A stretch of DNA of 64,000 bases, from the NCBI GenBank assembly GCA_022447555.1, contig JAKVBF010000004.1, forward strand, positions 77,314 to 141,313, in the 5' to 3' direction. The stretch is from Mariniblastus sp. (GTDB lineage Bacteria; Planctomycetota; Planctomycetia; Pirellulales; Pirellulaceae). Shown here piece after piece: positions 18,193 through 30,309 of the stretch. Every line of letters starts with the position of its first letter. The stretch's first letter is position 1. A program made the position numbers and the translations under genes. The notes under the pieces were generated by a model. It ran no database searches. It saw only the letters and a list, made by a program, of their open reading frames with translations, and was not told where the DNA came from.

Positions 18193-18606
18193 TTAACTAG
18201 CGCCAAAAACGAGCTTGCCGCTGGAAAAAGAACCGCCAAAATTCTTGGCCAGATGGGCTACCTGAGACAAGGCTGACTGAAAATACTCTTCACAAAGCGA
18301 ATCTAAGGGATGGATAAAAGCGCCCCATACCGTTTCATCATGAATGCAATAGCGTGCGTCAAGCGTTCGATCAAAATTGGCCGCCAAACACTCTCTCAGT
18401 ACCTCAGGCGGAAGTTCGTCTACATTGGCGATCGGTGAAATAACCCGTAATCGATTGTGCTTTTCGTCGGTAATACAATACATCAGTACGGAATCCAGCT
18501 GAAAACGCCAAGCTCCGAAAACCCCATCCACATTATCACCCAAAACGCGGATCACATTGTCCACGCGCTGATTAGTCATTCCAAACAAACTGGTTTCACT
18601 CACCAT
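18193..18606 (-). CDS. Small conserved protein, YbjN/CesT-like (tentative)
   Basis: A 137-residue soluble protein with a strong Shine-Dalgarno (GGAGGTG) nine bases before the ATG at 18606. The layout of an N-terminal helix, strands containing W-R-F-Q-L-D-S-V-L-M-Y-C and L-R-V-I-S-P-I, a helix with E-C-L-A-A-N-F-D, a strand Y-C-I-H-D-E-T-V-W-G-A-F-I, and a final helix resembles the YbjN / type III secretion chaperone-like fold. That reading is tentative. It lies between two sulfatases but on the opposite strand, so it is not part of their transcription unit. Confidence 0.6.
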   Translation of the reverse strand: MVSETSLFGMTNQRVDNVIRVLGDNVDGVFGAWRFQLDSVLMYCITDEKHNRLRVISPIANVDELPPEVLRECLAANFDRTLDARYCIHDETVWGAFIHPLDSLCEEYFQSALSQVAHLAKNFGGSFSSGKLVFGAS

Positions 18607-18757
18607 CTTATTGGCACCTCCGTTTTGCCGTCTATCGTCGTGCCTCTATAGTAGTCGACTACAAATTCTAATCCAGTGAATTAAGATGGTATTTCCAGAG
18701 GCATACCCGTCGATCACCAATCCACTTCAATTTAACAAACTGGGCTGTTTAACCAAA

Positions 18758-20389
18758 ATGAACCTTCCATCCAAAATTGCCAAAACGACTCTTTCAGCGT
18801 TTCTTTTCCTTGCTTGCACTTCGGTTTTGGCCCAGGAAAACACTCCTTTAGCTGAGAAAAGCGAAGCACCCAATATCGTTTTCATTTTCTCAGATGACCA
18901 TGCCCCTCATGCGATCGGGGCCTACAACGGTTTTCTCAAAGAGGTGAACCCAACACCGCACATCGACCAATTAGCCCGTCAAGGGATGTTGTTTCAGAAC
19001 AGTTTTTGTACCAATGCGATTTGCGGCCCAAGTCGTGCGGTCATTCAAACTGGCAAACACAGTCACATCAACGGTTTCATGGACAACGGAAACCGATTTA
19101 ATGGTGACCAGCAGACCTTTCCAAAAATCCTTCAAAAGTCCGGGTATCAAACGGCCATGATTGGTAAATGGCACCTCGGAACCGACCCACAAGGTTTTGA
19201 CTATTGGGAAATCCTGAAAGGCCAAGGGGATTACTACAACCCACTTTTGCTTTCTGAGAATGGCAAGCGAACCGTCGAGGGGCACTGCACCGACATTGTC
19301 ACCGATCTGGCTGTGGAATGGCTCGACAACCGGGATGACAAAAAACCTTTCATGTTGATGTGTCAACATAAGGCACCCCATCGGTGCTGGATGCCTGCAG
19401 CGCGCCACCTCGACCTATACAGTGATGGAGATTTACCAGAACCGGCAACGCTATTCGACAGCTACCAAGACAACGTTGATGTGGTGAGGGGTCAAGAAAT
19501 GGAAATTGACCGTCACATGAGCATTGTCCACGATCTGTTCATGTACCCCACCGAGCAGTGGATGCCTCCCAAAGGACTCCCTATCGATCGATCGGGACGG
19601 CGCAATATGAGCAAGATGACAGAGACACAGCTCGAAAAATGGCGAGCCGCATTTGGACCTCGAAACGCAAAGTTGCAAAAGGCTCAACTGAAGGGCAAAG
19701 ACCTCGTTCGCTGGAAATACCAGCGTTACATCAAAAACTACTTAAGATGTGTGCGAGGTGTTGACGACAGCGTAGGGCGATTAATGGAATATCTTGAACA
19801 AAACGGATTAGCCGAAAACACGATTTTCATCTACTCATCAGATCAAGGCTTCTACCTCGGTGACCATGGCTGGTTTGACAAACGATGGATGTATGAAGAG
19901 TCTCTGAAAATGCCATTAATCGTTAAATGGCCTGGGGTCACCAAAGCAGCCAGCGTGGACACTCATTTAGTTCAAAACTTGGATTACGCGCAAACCTTTC
20001 TCGAAATGACAGGAGCACCGTGCCCACCCGACATGCAAGGACGTTCCTTGGTCCCGCTGCTGAAGGGTGAGAAACCGGAATGGCGAGACTCAATCTATTA
20101 CCACTACTACGCATACCCCAGCGTTCATATGGTCGCCAAACATAATGGCGTAAGAACCGAACGTTTTAAACTTATGCATTTCTATCAGTTCGACCAATGG
20201 GAGTTTTACGATCTAGAAAAAGATCCCGACGAATTGACGAATCAATACCTCAACCCTGAATACGCCACCACGATAGCGGAGATGAAAACTCGGCTGGAAG
20301 ACCTGCGGACCCGCTACCAAGACCAAACGGTAACCGGGGAAATGCCTCAAGACTGGCAAGATCAGCATTTAAAAACGACCCAAAAATAG
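18758..20389 (+). CDS. Sulfatase, formylglycine type with active site C-G-P-S-R
   Basis: An exported sulfatase of 543 residues. A signal peptide runs to about V-L-A-Q (25). Metal ligands D46 and D47 lie in F-S-D-D-H-A-P. The nucleophile is C89 in C-G-P-S-R, followed by A-V-I-Q-T-G-K, and M-I-G-K-W-H follows. The D-Q-G-F-Y-L-G-D-H-G motif supplies the second Asp and the His. The C-terminus ends with the D-P-D-E-L-T-N-Q segment common to many iduronate-2-sulfatase-like planctomycete enzymes. The start is ATG at 18758. The consensus C-X-P-S-R suggests normal maturation by a formylglycine-generating enzyme or anaerobic maturase, neither of which is in this window. Confidence 0.93.
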   Translation: MNLPSKIAKTTLSAFLFLACTSVLAQENTPLAEKSEAPNIVFIFSDDHAPHAIGAYNGFLKEVNPTPHIDQLARQGMLFQNSFCTNAICGPSRAVIQTGKHSHINGFMDNGNRFNGDQQTFPKILQKSGYQTAMIGKWHLGTDPQGFDYWEILKGQGDYYNPLLLSENGKRTVEGHCTDIVTDLAVEWLDNRDDKKPFMLMCQHKAPHRCWMPAARHLDLYSDGDLPEPATLFDSYQDNVDVVRGQEMEIDRHMSIVHDLFMYPTEQWMPPKGLPIDRSGRRNMSKMTETQLEKWRAAFGPRNAKLQKAQLKGKDLVRWKYQRYIKNYLRCVRGVDDSVGRLMEYLEQNGLAENTIFIYSSDQGFYLGDHGWFDKRWMYEESLKMPLIVKWPGVTKAASVDTHLVQNLDYAQTFLEMTGAPCPPDMQGRSLVPLLKGEKPEWRDSIYYHYYAYPSVHMVAKHNGVRTERFKLMHFYQFDQWEFYDLEKDPDELTNQYLNPEYATTIAEMKTRLEDLRTRYQDQTVTGEMPQDWQDQHLKTTQK

Positions 20390-23393
<3,004 letters not shown>

Positions 23394-23429
23394 ACAGATC
23401 GCTTTAGAACCGTAACGAGTGTAATCGCG

Positions 23430-23464
23430 AAAGGGTATCTCTTAAGAGAGATACCCTTTTTTTT
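23430..23464 (+). terminator. Intrinsic terminator of katG
   Basis: Arms AAAGGGTATCTCT (23430-23442) and AGAGATACCCTTT (23447-23459) form a perfect 13-bp stem with the 4-nt loop TAAG. A run of eight T follows the last C (23457-23464). It lies 37 bases past the katG stop. Confidence 0.92.
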
Positions 23465-23641
23465 GAGGGCAACAAACGTGTTCTTGACGTTACGCTTACG
23501 TCGACGGTGAAACGTCTTAGTCCCCAAGCAACAACAGTCAATCTTGACACGTCTCATTGCTCAATCCAGATCGTCCCGTTACTGATACCTCCATTGGGGA
23601 GATCATTTTGCATTCGCGAATCATTAGGACTTAATCCGACC

Positions 23642-24337
23642 TCAATTGCGGGCAAAAAAAAGCCAGTCCGTGCGAGTCTCATTGATCAGCTCATTTTGAT
23701 GGGTGACGGGAACAACAGTCACCTCGTTGAAAACATCTCTCAATGATTCCGCAAACGGTGAATCTTTCGCGTAAGACCAAACACCAAGGACTCCGTCCGA
23801 TTGCAGATGACTTTGGGCGGCCTGCAGTCCACTCGTCGAGTAAAAAGAAATATTTTGGTCTGCCAACCGTTCTTCGGGTGAATGATCGACATCGATCAAT
23901 ATCAGATCAAACTTTTCCGAGGGCGGAGCTTGCATTCGCTGGTAAACATCGCCGCAGGTTAGCTTCAGTCGTGATTCCTGATTCAACTCTGCCGAAAGTG
24001 GAATAAGGCCATCCCGCGTCCAATGAATCACCTGGGGTAAAAACTCAATCACTTCTAGGTGAGAGACGCGATCCGACTTCAATGCTTCATATGCGGTGTA
24101 CCCCAATCCCAAACCGCCAACCAAGACACTCAACTCTCGGCCGCCGTGCATCCCCAAAGCATGCTCTGCCAATACGCGTTCGGAATCCGTATAAAGGCTG
24201 CTCATTAAGAACTCATGATTCAAGGTCACCTCGGTTACGACCGTTCCCGGCTGCGACAATAACTCGCGTCGCCGTAAAAACAGCAAGCCTAGGGGTGTTT
24301 CCTCGTAGGCCAGTATTTCGAGATTCAATTCAGACAA
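23642..24337 (-). CDS. Spermidine synthase-like (aminopropyltransferase fold) protein
   Basis: A 231-residue soluble protein. The nucleotide-binding loop is V-L-V-G-G-L-G-L-G-Y-T-A (about 71-82), then V-I-E-F-L-P-Q-V-I gives the acidic residue after beta-2. Next come C-G-D-V-Y and the core D-L-I-L-I-D-V-D-H-S-P, where aminopropyltransferases have a catalytic Asp. An 'L-Y-T-D-S-E-R' segment stands in for the usual spermidine-binding region. It could be a polyamine synthase or another SAM-type methyltransferase of this superfamily. A hydrophobic N-terminal fusion, as in some family members, is absent. It is divergent from the symporter. Confidence 0.75.
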   Translation of the reverse strand: MSELNLEILAYEETPLGLLFLRRRELLSQPGTVVTEVTLNHEFLMSSLYTDSERVLAEHALGMHGGRELSVLVGGLGLGYTAYEALKSDRVSHLEVIEFLPQVIHWTRDGLIPLSAELNQESRLKLTCGDVYQRMQAPPSEKFDLILIDVDHSPEERLADQNISFYSTSGLQAAQSHLQSDGVLGVWSYAKDSPFAESLRDVFNEVTVVPVTHQNELINETRTDWLFFARN

Positions 24338-24586
24338 AGTGGCACCTTTTTTGGTTTAATATTTATCTCAGACGCAGCGAGCAAGCTCGCACCTCCTTGC
24401 AGACCTCGCTGCCTGCAAACCCTCTGGCAGAGTTGTAAGGTTCGCTCAATCACCGCTGCCCCTGATCTGAACGCCCGGTACCCATCGCTTATGACTGCGA
24501 ACCCCACCGCATCTTTACTTTGGGTTTGTATTGTCTCACAATCGAGCCTGAAACTGTATCCCATCAACCGACCGGACCGCTTCCCC

Positions 24587-26416
24587 ATGGAACTCACCAC
24601 AATTGACTGGGCCATCATCATTGGGTATTTCGTTCTGACGATTGGCATCGGGCTCTATTTCACCCGCCGCGCTGGTAAAAACCTGACCGAGTTTTTTGTC
24701 TCCGGTCGAACGCTTCCCTGGTGGATTGCCGGAACCTCGATGGTTGCAACCACCTTTGCCGCAGACACGCCTCTGGCGGTTACTGGATTGGTAGTCAAAA
24801 ACGGATTGGCCGGAAACTGGTTTTGGTGGGCGTTCGCCATGGGAGGCATGTTCACCGTTTTCGTATACGCCCGACTTTGGCGTCGTTCTGAAGTGATCAC
24901 GGATGTCGAATTGATCAAACTGCGTTACTCCGGAACAGCAGCCTCGGGATTGAGGTATCTTCGCGCCGTCTACGTGGCCTTGATTGTTAACCCGATCATC
25001 ATCGGCTGGGTCATTGGTGCGATGCTGACCATCCTTGAACAGACCATTTTTTTCAACGTCGGCAACGCCAATCTGGAAACGTTTTGGAACCAAGCTTCAC
25101 TGTCATGGGTCACCATCATCGGCATGCTGGTTGTGGTTGGAATTTACTGCACTCTCTCGGGAATGTGGGGTGTGGCATTTTCCGATATCATCCAGTTCTC
25201 GCTGGCCATGTTTGGCTGTATCTGGCTAGCGATCGTCGCGGTTCAGGAAGTTGGAGGCGTTGAAATCCTACAACAAAAAGTGGAAGCAAACTTTGGCAAC
25301 TCACAAGCGCTGAGCTACTTACCTGACTTCAGTAACGCCGATCCATGGATGCCGATTCATGTCTTTTTGATCATGCTCACAATGCAGTGGTGGGCAACGT
25401 GGTACCCAGGTTCAGAGCCAGGCGGGGGAGGCTATGTAGTGCAGCGAATGGCTTCCTGCAAAGACGAAAGAAACAGCGTCCTCGCAACACTCTGGTACCA
25501 GATCGCGCACTACTGTGTCCGCCCTTGGCCTTGGATCATGATCTCATTTGTCGCCTTAGCCCTGTACCCTCAACTACGCGAGAACTATCTAGCTGACAAC
25601 GGTTATGACCCGGGCATTGGATTCCCAATGGTGATGCGAGAACTTTGTGGCCCCGGTTTAAGAGGATTAATGTTGGTCGCTTTTTTCGCGGCCTTCATGT
25701 CAACCATCAGCACCCAAATGAACTGGGGCGCCAGCTACCTAATACGCGATTTTGTCCAACCGTTGTTTCTAAAAAATGCCTCGGATCACAAATTAACACA
25801 ATGCTCAAGGATCGTTTCCGTCGTGGTTTTGCTTACCGGCTTGACTGCTGGTTACCTGATGAAACAACGGGGCCTGAGTGTCGATGACGCTTGGAAAATG
25901 CTGGCGGCTCTGGGAGCCGGAACGGGCCTCGTATTCATGTTGCGATGGTTCTGGTGGAGGATTAATGCTTGGAGCGAGATCGCCGCCATGCTTGCCTCAC
26001 TGTTTTTCTTTACCCTTTTGAATTGGTCTACCACGCAGAACTTATTGCTAGGTGACGTCACACTTAAATCAGAGGAAGTGATGGCAATCGTCGCTGGTCT
26101 GACGATCGCAACTTGGTTGTTAGCCACCTTTGTAACCCCCCCCGAATCGAGCGAAGTCCTCAGTAATTTTTATTGCAAAATCCGACCTGGTGGTCCTGGA
26201 TGGAAGCCTGTGGCGCAACAGAATCCGAATGTTGACGTCGATAAAAATCTGGGAATCAGCATTCTCGGCGCCCTCTTTGCCGCGGGCATCGTCTATTCGA
26301 TGATTCCCGCAATGGGATACCTCATTTTTGGCCAAATGACCGCCGCGATCACCTGTTTCGGGATTGCCGGGGCTTGTGCGATAGCGGTCGCTTTTATTCT
26401 TAAACGGGTTTTCTGA
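24587..26416 (+). CDS. Sodium:solute symporter (SSS family)
   Basis: A 609-residue inner-membrane transporter with about 13-14 hydrophobic segments. The start is ATG at 24587, directly before T-T-I-D-W-A-I-I-I-G-Y-F, the first membrane helix. SSS signatures include R-R-A-G-K-N-L-T-E-F-F-V-S-G-R (loop before TM2), W-I-A-G-T-S-M-V-A-T-T-F-A-A-D-T-P and the glycine-rich P-G-S-E-P-G-G-G-G-Y-V-V-Q-R-M loop. The substrate is uncertain: members in planctomycetes carry sugars, sialic acid, amino acids or carboxylates. An in-frame ATG at 24491 would add 32 residues that resemble no helix. Confidence 0.9.
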   Translation: MELTTIDWAIIIGYFVLTIGIGLYFTRRAGKNLTEFFVSGRTLPWWIAGTSMVATTFAADTPLAVTGLVVKNGLAGNWFWWAFAMGGMFTVFVYARLWRRSEVITDVELIKLRYSGTAASGLRYLRAVYVALIVNPIIIGWVIGAMLTILEQTIFFNVGNANLETFWNQASLSWVTIIGMLVVVGIYCTLSGMWGVAFSDIIQFSLAMFGCIWLAIVAVQEVGGVEILQQKVEANFGNSQALSYLPDFSNADPWMPIHVFLIMLTMQWWATWYPGSEPGGGGYVVQRMASCKDERNSVLATLWYQIAHYCVRPWPWIMISFVALALYPQLRENYLADNGYDPGIGFPMVMRELCGPGLRGLMLVAFFAAFMSTISTQMNWGASYLIRDFVQPLFLKNASDHKLTQCSRIVSVVVLLTGLTAGYLMKQRGLSVDDAWKMLAALGAGTGLVFMLRWFWWRINAWSEIAAMLASLFFFTLLNWSTTQNLLLGDVTLKSEEVMAIVAGLTIATWLLATFVTPPESSEVLSNFYCKIRPGGPGWKPVAQQNPNVDVDKNLGISILGALFAAGIVYSMIPAMGYLIFGQMTAAITCFGIAGACAIAVAFILKRVF

Positions 26417-26630
26417 GGCCGTTAGAAACGCGATAAGGTGATTAGGATCCGCAAACAAGTTATTTCAAGCAACAGAATCAGGTACTTTTCAAGTGTCGAC
26501 GAAAAGTTCAACCAACATTCTCCATGTTATTGCATCAGACGGTTGGCATTTGTTTTTTCCTCGTATCTCCCTAAAATCTCGAGCACGCCAAAAAATTATT
26601 TCTACATCCTGAAAAGATCTTTGGACAATC

Positions 26631-27452
26631 ATGGCTGACCCAGGAAGAAGAGAATTCCTTAAAAAGACATCGGCTGGCATTATTTCTGGCGTCGCCGCCA
26701 CCAACCAAACAACAGCCGACGCTGTTGTCCCACTCACCAAGCGGGAATTAGCTACCGATGTTTCTCAACGCCAGACTCCGCCGGATGACGGTAAAAAATA
26801 CGGGTGGCTGATTGATACGCGTCGCTGCTTCGGATGTCATGGTTGTGAGGTTTCCTGCAAATCTGAAAACGACGTCCCTCTTGGAAATTATATTCGACAA
26901 ACGATTTATAAAGATGTCGGTGACTTTCCAAAGGTTGCCAGAATGTTCCTACCCATGTCCTGTCAACACTGCGAGGACGCGCCGTGTCTTAAAGCCTGCC
27001 CGACTGGGGCCATCAGTAAAGGAGTGGGTGGCAGTGTATTGATCGACTATTCGGTATGCGACGGAAGCGGAGAATGCATCAACGCCTGTCCTTATGGCGC
27101 CATTTACATGGACCCGGTAGCGGACAAAGCAGTCAAATGCCACAACTGTCACCATCGACTTGAAAATGATATGGAACCCGCATGCGCATCAACTTGCCCT
27201 GCAGATGCAATCTATTTTGGCGACCTAAACGACCCGCAATCCAAGGTATCGAAAGCGATGGCCGAAGCTGACTCGGGGCAACTCCCCTTGGTCCAATTAC
27301 GAGCAGATAAAGGGACCAAGCCTCGCATGTGGTTTGTGGGTCCAGCACCCGCTGAAATTGAAGAACGCGTGCCGGTTGAAGGCCAATCCTATTCACCTAA
27401 GGCTTACGATATTTTTAATTGGAAAGAGGGGGCGAATGAAGAGGGTAATTAA
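26631..27452 (+). CDS. Iron-sulfur electron-transfer subunit of molybdoenzyme (NrfC/PsrB/DmsB type)
   Basis: A 273-residue Tat-targeted ferredoxin-like subunit. The N-terminus G-R-R-E-F-L-K-K-T-S-A-G is a twin-arginine signal. Cluster ligand sets are C66, C69, C72, C76; C111, C114, C119, C123; C143, C149, C153; and C170, C173, C185, C189. The third set has 15-Cys geometry: Ser146 stands where the second Cys is expected, so this cluster may be [3Fe-4S]. It transfers electrons between the catalytic subunit and a partner. The catalytic subunit follows 73 bases downstream and was probably transcribed with it. No membrane NrfD/PsrC-like anchor is adjacent. Confidence 0.92.
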   Translation: MADPGRREFLKKTSAGIISGVAATNQTTADAVVPLTKRELATDVSQRQTPPDDGKKYGWLIDTRRCFGCHGCEVSCKSENDVPLGNYIRQTIYKDVGDFPKVARMFLPMSCQHCEDAPCLKACPTGAISKGVGGSVLIDYSVCDGSGECINACPYGAIYMDPVADKAVKCHNCHHRLENDMEPACASTCPADAIYFGDLNDPQSKVSKAMAEADSGQLPLVQLRADKGTKPRMWFVGPAPAEIEERVPVEGQSYSPKAYDIFNWKEGANEEGN

Positions 27453-27525
27453 TTTCTCAAGCATTTGATCGTTCGTTGACTCGCACAACCCATCGTCTTT
27501 TTTAACTATCCCATCGATCCCAAAC

Positions 27526-30285
27526 ATGATCCAAAGTTCTCAACCAACACGACGAAAATTTCTAAATCTCGGTGCGGCAGCGCTTTCATCCGTCGCCTTA
27601 GCGAAAACGCCAGCCTTTGGTCATTCACCGGCCCCTCTACCTAACAAACCGACTCAGCCAACCGAAGAAACGTTTCGAATGCCCGGCAACAACAACCTGC
27701 CAATACTAGGGGAAGACCGACCGTGGCCTGATCCGGAAAAGTATAAAGGTACTAAAACGATTCCTGGAATGTGCCAGCTGTGCAGTACGATCTGCGGGAT
27801 CATCGGCCACGTGAAAGATGGCCGAGTCATAAAAATAGAGGGAAACCCGAACGATCCAAACAGTCGTGGGCGACTGTGCGCCAGGGGCCAGGCAGGTCTA
27901 AACCATCTCTACCATTCGGAACGACTGCTCTATCCTCTCAAGAGAATCGGGCAGCGTGGAGAAGGCAAATGGAAACGAATCAGTTGGGATCAAGCATTAG
28001 ATGAAATTGCCCAACGCCTGAAAACCATTCGCGAATCGGGACACCCCGAAAATTTTGCCTTCCATCAAGGCCGACAGCGTTCCAAAGACGCACTCAAACG
28101 ATTCCTCGACGCCTACGGCACGAAAACACAACTTTCCCATCGATCACTCTGTAGTGGCAATCGTCGCGCAGCCAATCTCAGCTATCTATGGGAGAGTGAT
28201 TGGGATCTCAACGACGTCGAGCATTCCAAATATATTCTAAACTTTGGATCCAATGCCTTCGAAGCCCATCAAGGACACGTCCCTTTTGCCAATCGGATCC
28301 AAAACGGTCGATTCAAAAACGGCGCGAAAATGGTAACCTTTGATGTGCGACTGTCCAATACAGCAGGCAACAGCGATGAATGGTTCAGCCCCTTTCCGGG
28401 AACCGATGGAGCTGTAGCGCTCGCGATGTGTTATGTGATCCTTTACGAAGGCAAAGTCGACGCCGATTTCATCAATACCTGGACGACCTCGAGTGTTGGG
28501 GAACTCAAAGAACATTTAAAAGAATCAACACCTGAATGGGCTTCCCGAATCTCCGGGATCAATGCGGCTGACATTCGACGAATCGCGCTCGAATTTGCCG
28601 CGGCTGCCCCGGCCGCAACCACCATGTGCAACCGCGGATCCTCAGCCCACTTAAACGGATTTTATAACGATCGAGCGATCCAACTGCTAAACGCTTTGGT
28701 CGGCAGCGTGGGTAAAAAAGGGGGCTGGTGCTGGTCTCCATGGGGCGGCTTGGACCCGAATGTTAAAACACCTTCCATGCCACCCGGTGCAAAAACGTGG
28801 AATGTATTGGAAGATCCGCCGGAGTATCCACTGGCCAATGTATGGAGGCGAATGAAGGTTGGCGAAATCATCTACCTCTACCTGCTACAGGGGCGAGCCA
28901 AGCTGGATGCCTACATGACCTACAATCTTGACTCACCGATGACTTGGCCGGAAGAAAGCCTGACAAAAGAAGTCATGTGCAATGAAGAGTTGATTAAATT
29001 CCATGTTTGCATCAACCCTTTTTACAATGAAACCGCGCACTACGCCGACATCGTCTTGCCATGGACGACGTATATGGAGCGATGGGATCTGGACGCACGT
29101 GCCAGTTACAACCTGCGACCCTATGTTGGGCTTCGGACACCCATGGTGGAACCACTGGGAGAATCGAGAGACGTCCGCAGTTTCTTCCCTGAATTGGCAA
29201 AACGTATCGGTGGCGGCATGGAGGATTGGTATCAGGAAGATGTCGAGCAATACATGCAGCAATGGGCATCTAACGTACCGACCAACCCAATCACCGGTAA
29301 ATCCGGTCTCGAACGTTTATTGGAAGAGGGCTGTTGGGAAGACACTCGTCGGGAACCTTTTTACGAGCCTCACCTGAAACCCCTGACACTTGAAGAGATG
29401 GCTGGGAGCATTACAGACGAAACGACCGGCATTATTTCACGTGATGGAATCGGAATCGGAATCGTCATCAATGGAAAACCAGTCCGTGGATTCAAAACAC
29501 CCAGTCGAAAATTCGAAATCCGCAGCGTTTTTCTAAGCCAAACGGGTTTGAATCAAGACACCACAGAGCTGATTAAAAAATCAGGAATGATCAAGACCAA
29601 GCCGCGACCCGAACAACATCAGTCGCATGATTTGGCGATTGACGAAATGCCCATATGGCTACAACCCATTGAGCATCGCGACATTGCCGATGACCATCTG
29701 ATCATGACCTCGTTCAAGTGGAATGTCCACAACCACGGCCGAACCATGAATCTCAAATGGTTGGCGGAAATTGTTCACAGTAATCCGGCCTGGCTCAATC
29801 CAAAAACCGCCGCCCAATTCGGACTTCAAGACGGCGACTGGATCGAGCTAACGGCCTATTTTTCAAAGATGCTCGAGACAGAAAGCCCTCATCTGAGATC
29901 CGATCATTACAAAACCGATGCGGAGGGTCGATTGATCGCAGGAACGCTTCGAGTCCCCGTTGTTACCATGCCGGGAATTCACCCAAGAGCGATCGCGATG
30001 AGCAACAGTTGTGGACACTGGCAATACACCAACGTCGCCAAAGCGAGGAAACAACCGTCGCCCCGGGATCGTGGGCACTTGGCGGGAGCCGATGGGGTTC
30101 GCTATAAGGACCCCGACTGGGAAAATAATATGTGGTGGCAAGACACTAGCGAGCAGGACACCACAAAATGGAAAAGGAATACTGGAAATGGGTGGAATCA
30201 AAACCAAATCATGCCCATCGCACCAGACCCCATCACAGGTCAGCAGGCATTTCACTCGACGGTTGTCAGCTTGAAGAAAATCTAA
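27526..30285 (+). CDS. Molybdopterin-dependent oxidoreductase, DMSO-reductase family catalytic subunit
   Basis: A 919-residue periplasmic enzyme. The Tat signal is T-R-R-K-F-L-N-L-G-A-A-A. The N-terminal [4Fe-4S] ligands are C83, C86, C90 and C118 (M-C-Q-L-C-S-T-I-C and G-R-L-C-A-R-G), so it is of the type with C-x2-C-x3-C-x27-C. The Mo ligand is likely C209 in H-R-S-L-C-S-G-N-R, so it would be the Cys form, not Ser or Sec. The C-terminal molybdopterin-binding domain contains V-H-N-H-G-R-T-M-N. The family includes PsrA, TtrA and ArrA; the substrate (sulfur, selenium or arsenic compound, or other) is not decided by the sequence. A TorD-type chaperone lies 6.4 kb downstream. Confidence 0.9.
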   Translation: MIQSSQPTRRKFLNLGAAALSSVALAKTPAFGHSPAPLPNKPTQPTEETFRMPGNNNLPILGEDRPWPDPEKYKGTKTIPGMCQLCSTICGIIGHVKDGRVIKIEGNPNDPNSRGRLCARGQAGLNHLYHSERLLYPLKRIGQRGEGKWKRISWDQALDEIAQRLKTIRESGHPENFAFHQGRQRSKDALKRFLDAYGTKTQLSHRSLCSGNRRAANLSYLWESDWDLNDVEHSKYILNFGSNAFEAHQGHVPFANRIQNGRFKNGAKMVTFDVRLSNTAGNSDEWFSPFPGTDGAVALAMCYVILYEGKVDADFINTWTTSSVGELKEHLKESTPEWASRISGINAADIRRIALEFAAAAPAATTMCNRGSSAHLNGFYNDRAIQLLNALVGSVGKKGGWCWSPWGGLDPNVKTPSMPPGAKTWNVLEDPPEYPLANVWRRMKVGEIIYLYLLQGRAKLDAYMTYNLDSPMTWPEESLTKEVMCNEELIKFHVCINPFYNETAHYADIVLPWTTYMERWDLDARASYNLRPYVGLRTPMVEPLGESRDVRSFFPELAKRIGGGMEDWYQEDVEQYMQQWASNVPTNPITGKSGLERLLEEGCWEDTRREPFYEPHLKPLTLEEMAGSITDETTGIISRDGIGIGIVINGKPVRGFKTPSRKFEIRSVFLSQTGLNQDTTELIKKSGMIKTKPRPEQHQSHDLAIDEMPIWLQPIEHRDIADDHLIMTSFKWNVHNHGRTMNLKWLAEIVHSNPAWLNPKTAAQFGLQDGDWIELTAYFSKMLETESPHLRSDHYKTDAEGRLIAGTLRVPVVTMPGIHPRAIAMSNSCGHWQYTNVAKARKQPSPRDRGHLAGADGVRYKDPDWENNMWWQDTSEQDTTKWKRNTGNGWNQNQIMPIAPDPITGQQAFHSTVVSLKKI

Positions 30286-30309
30286 TGGAGCTGACAGACC
30301 CGCCTGTAC

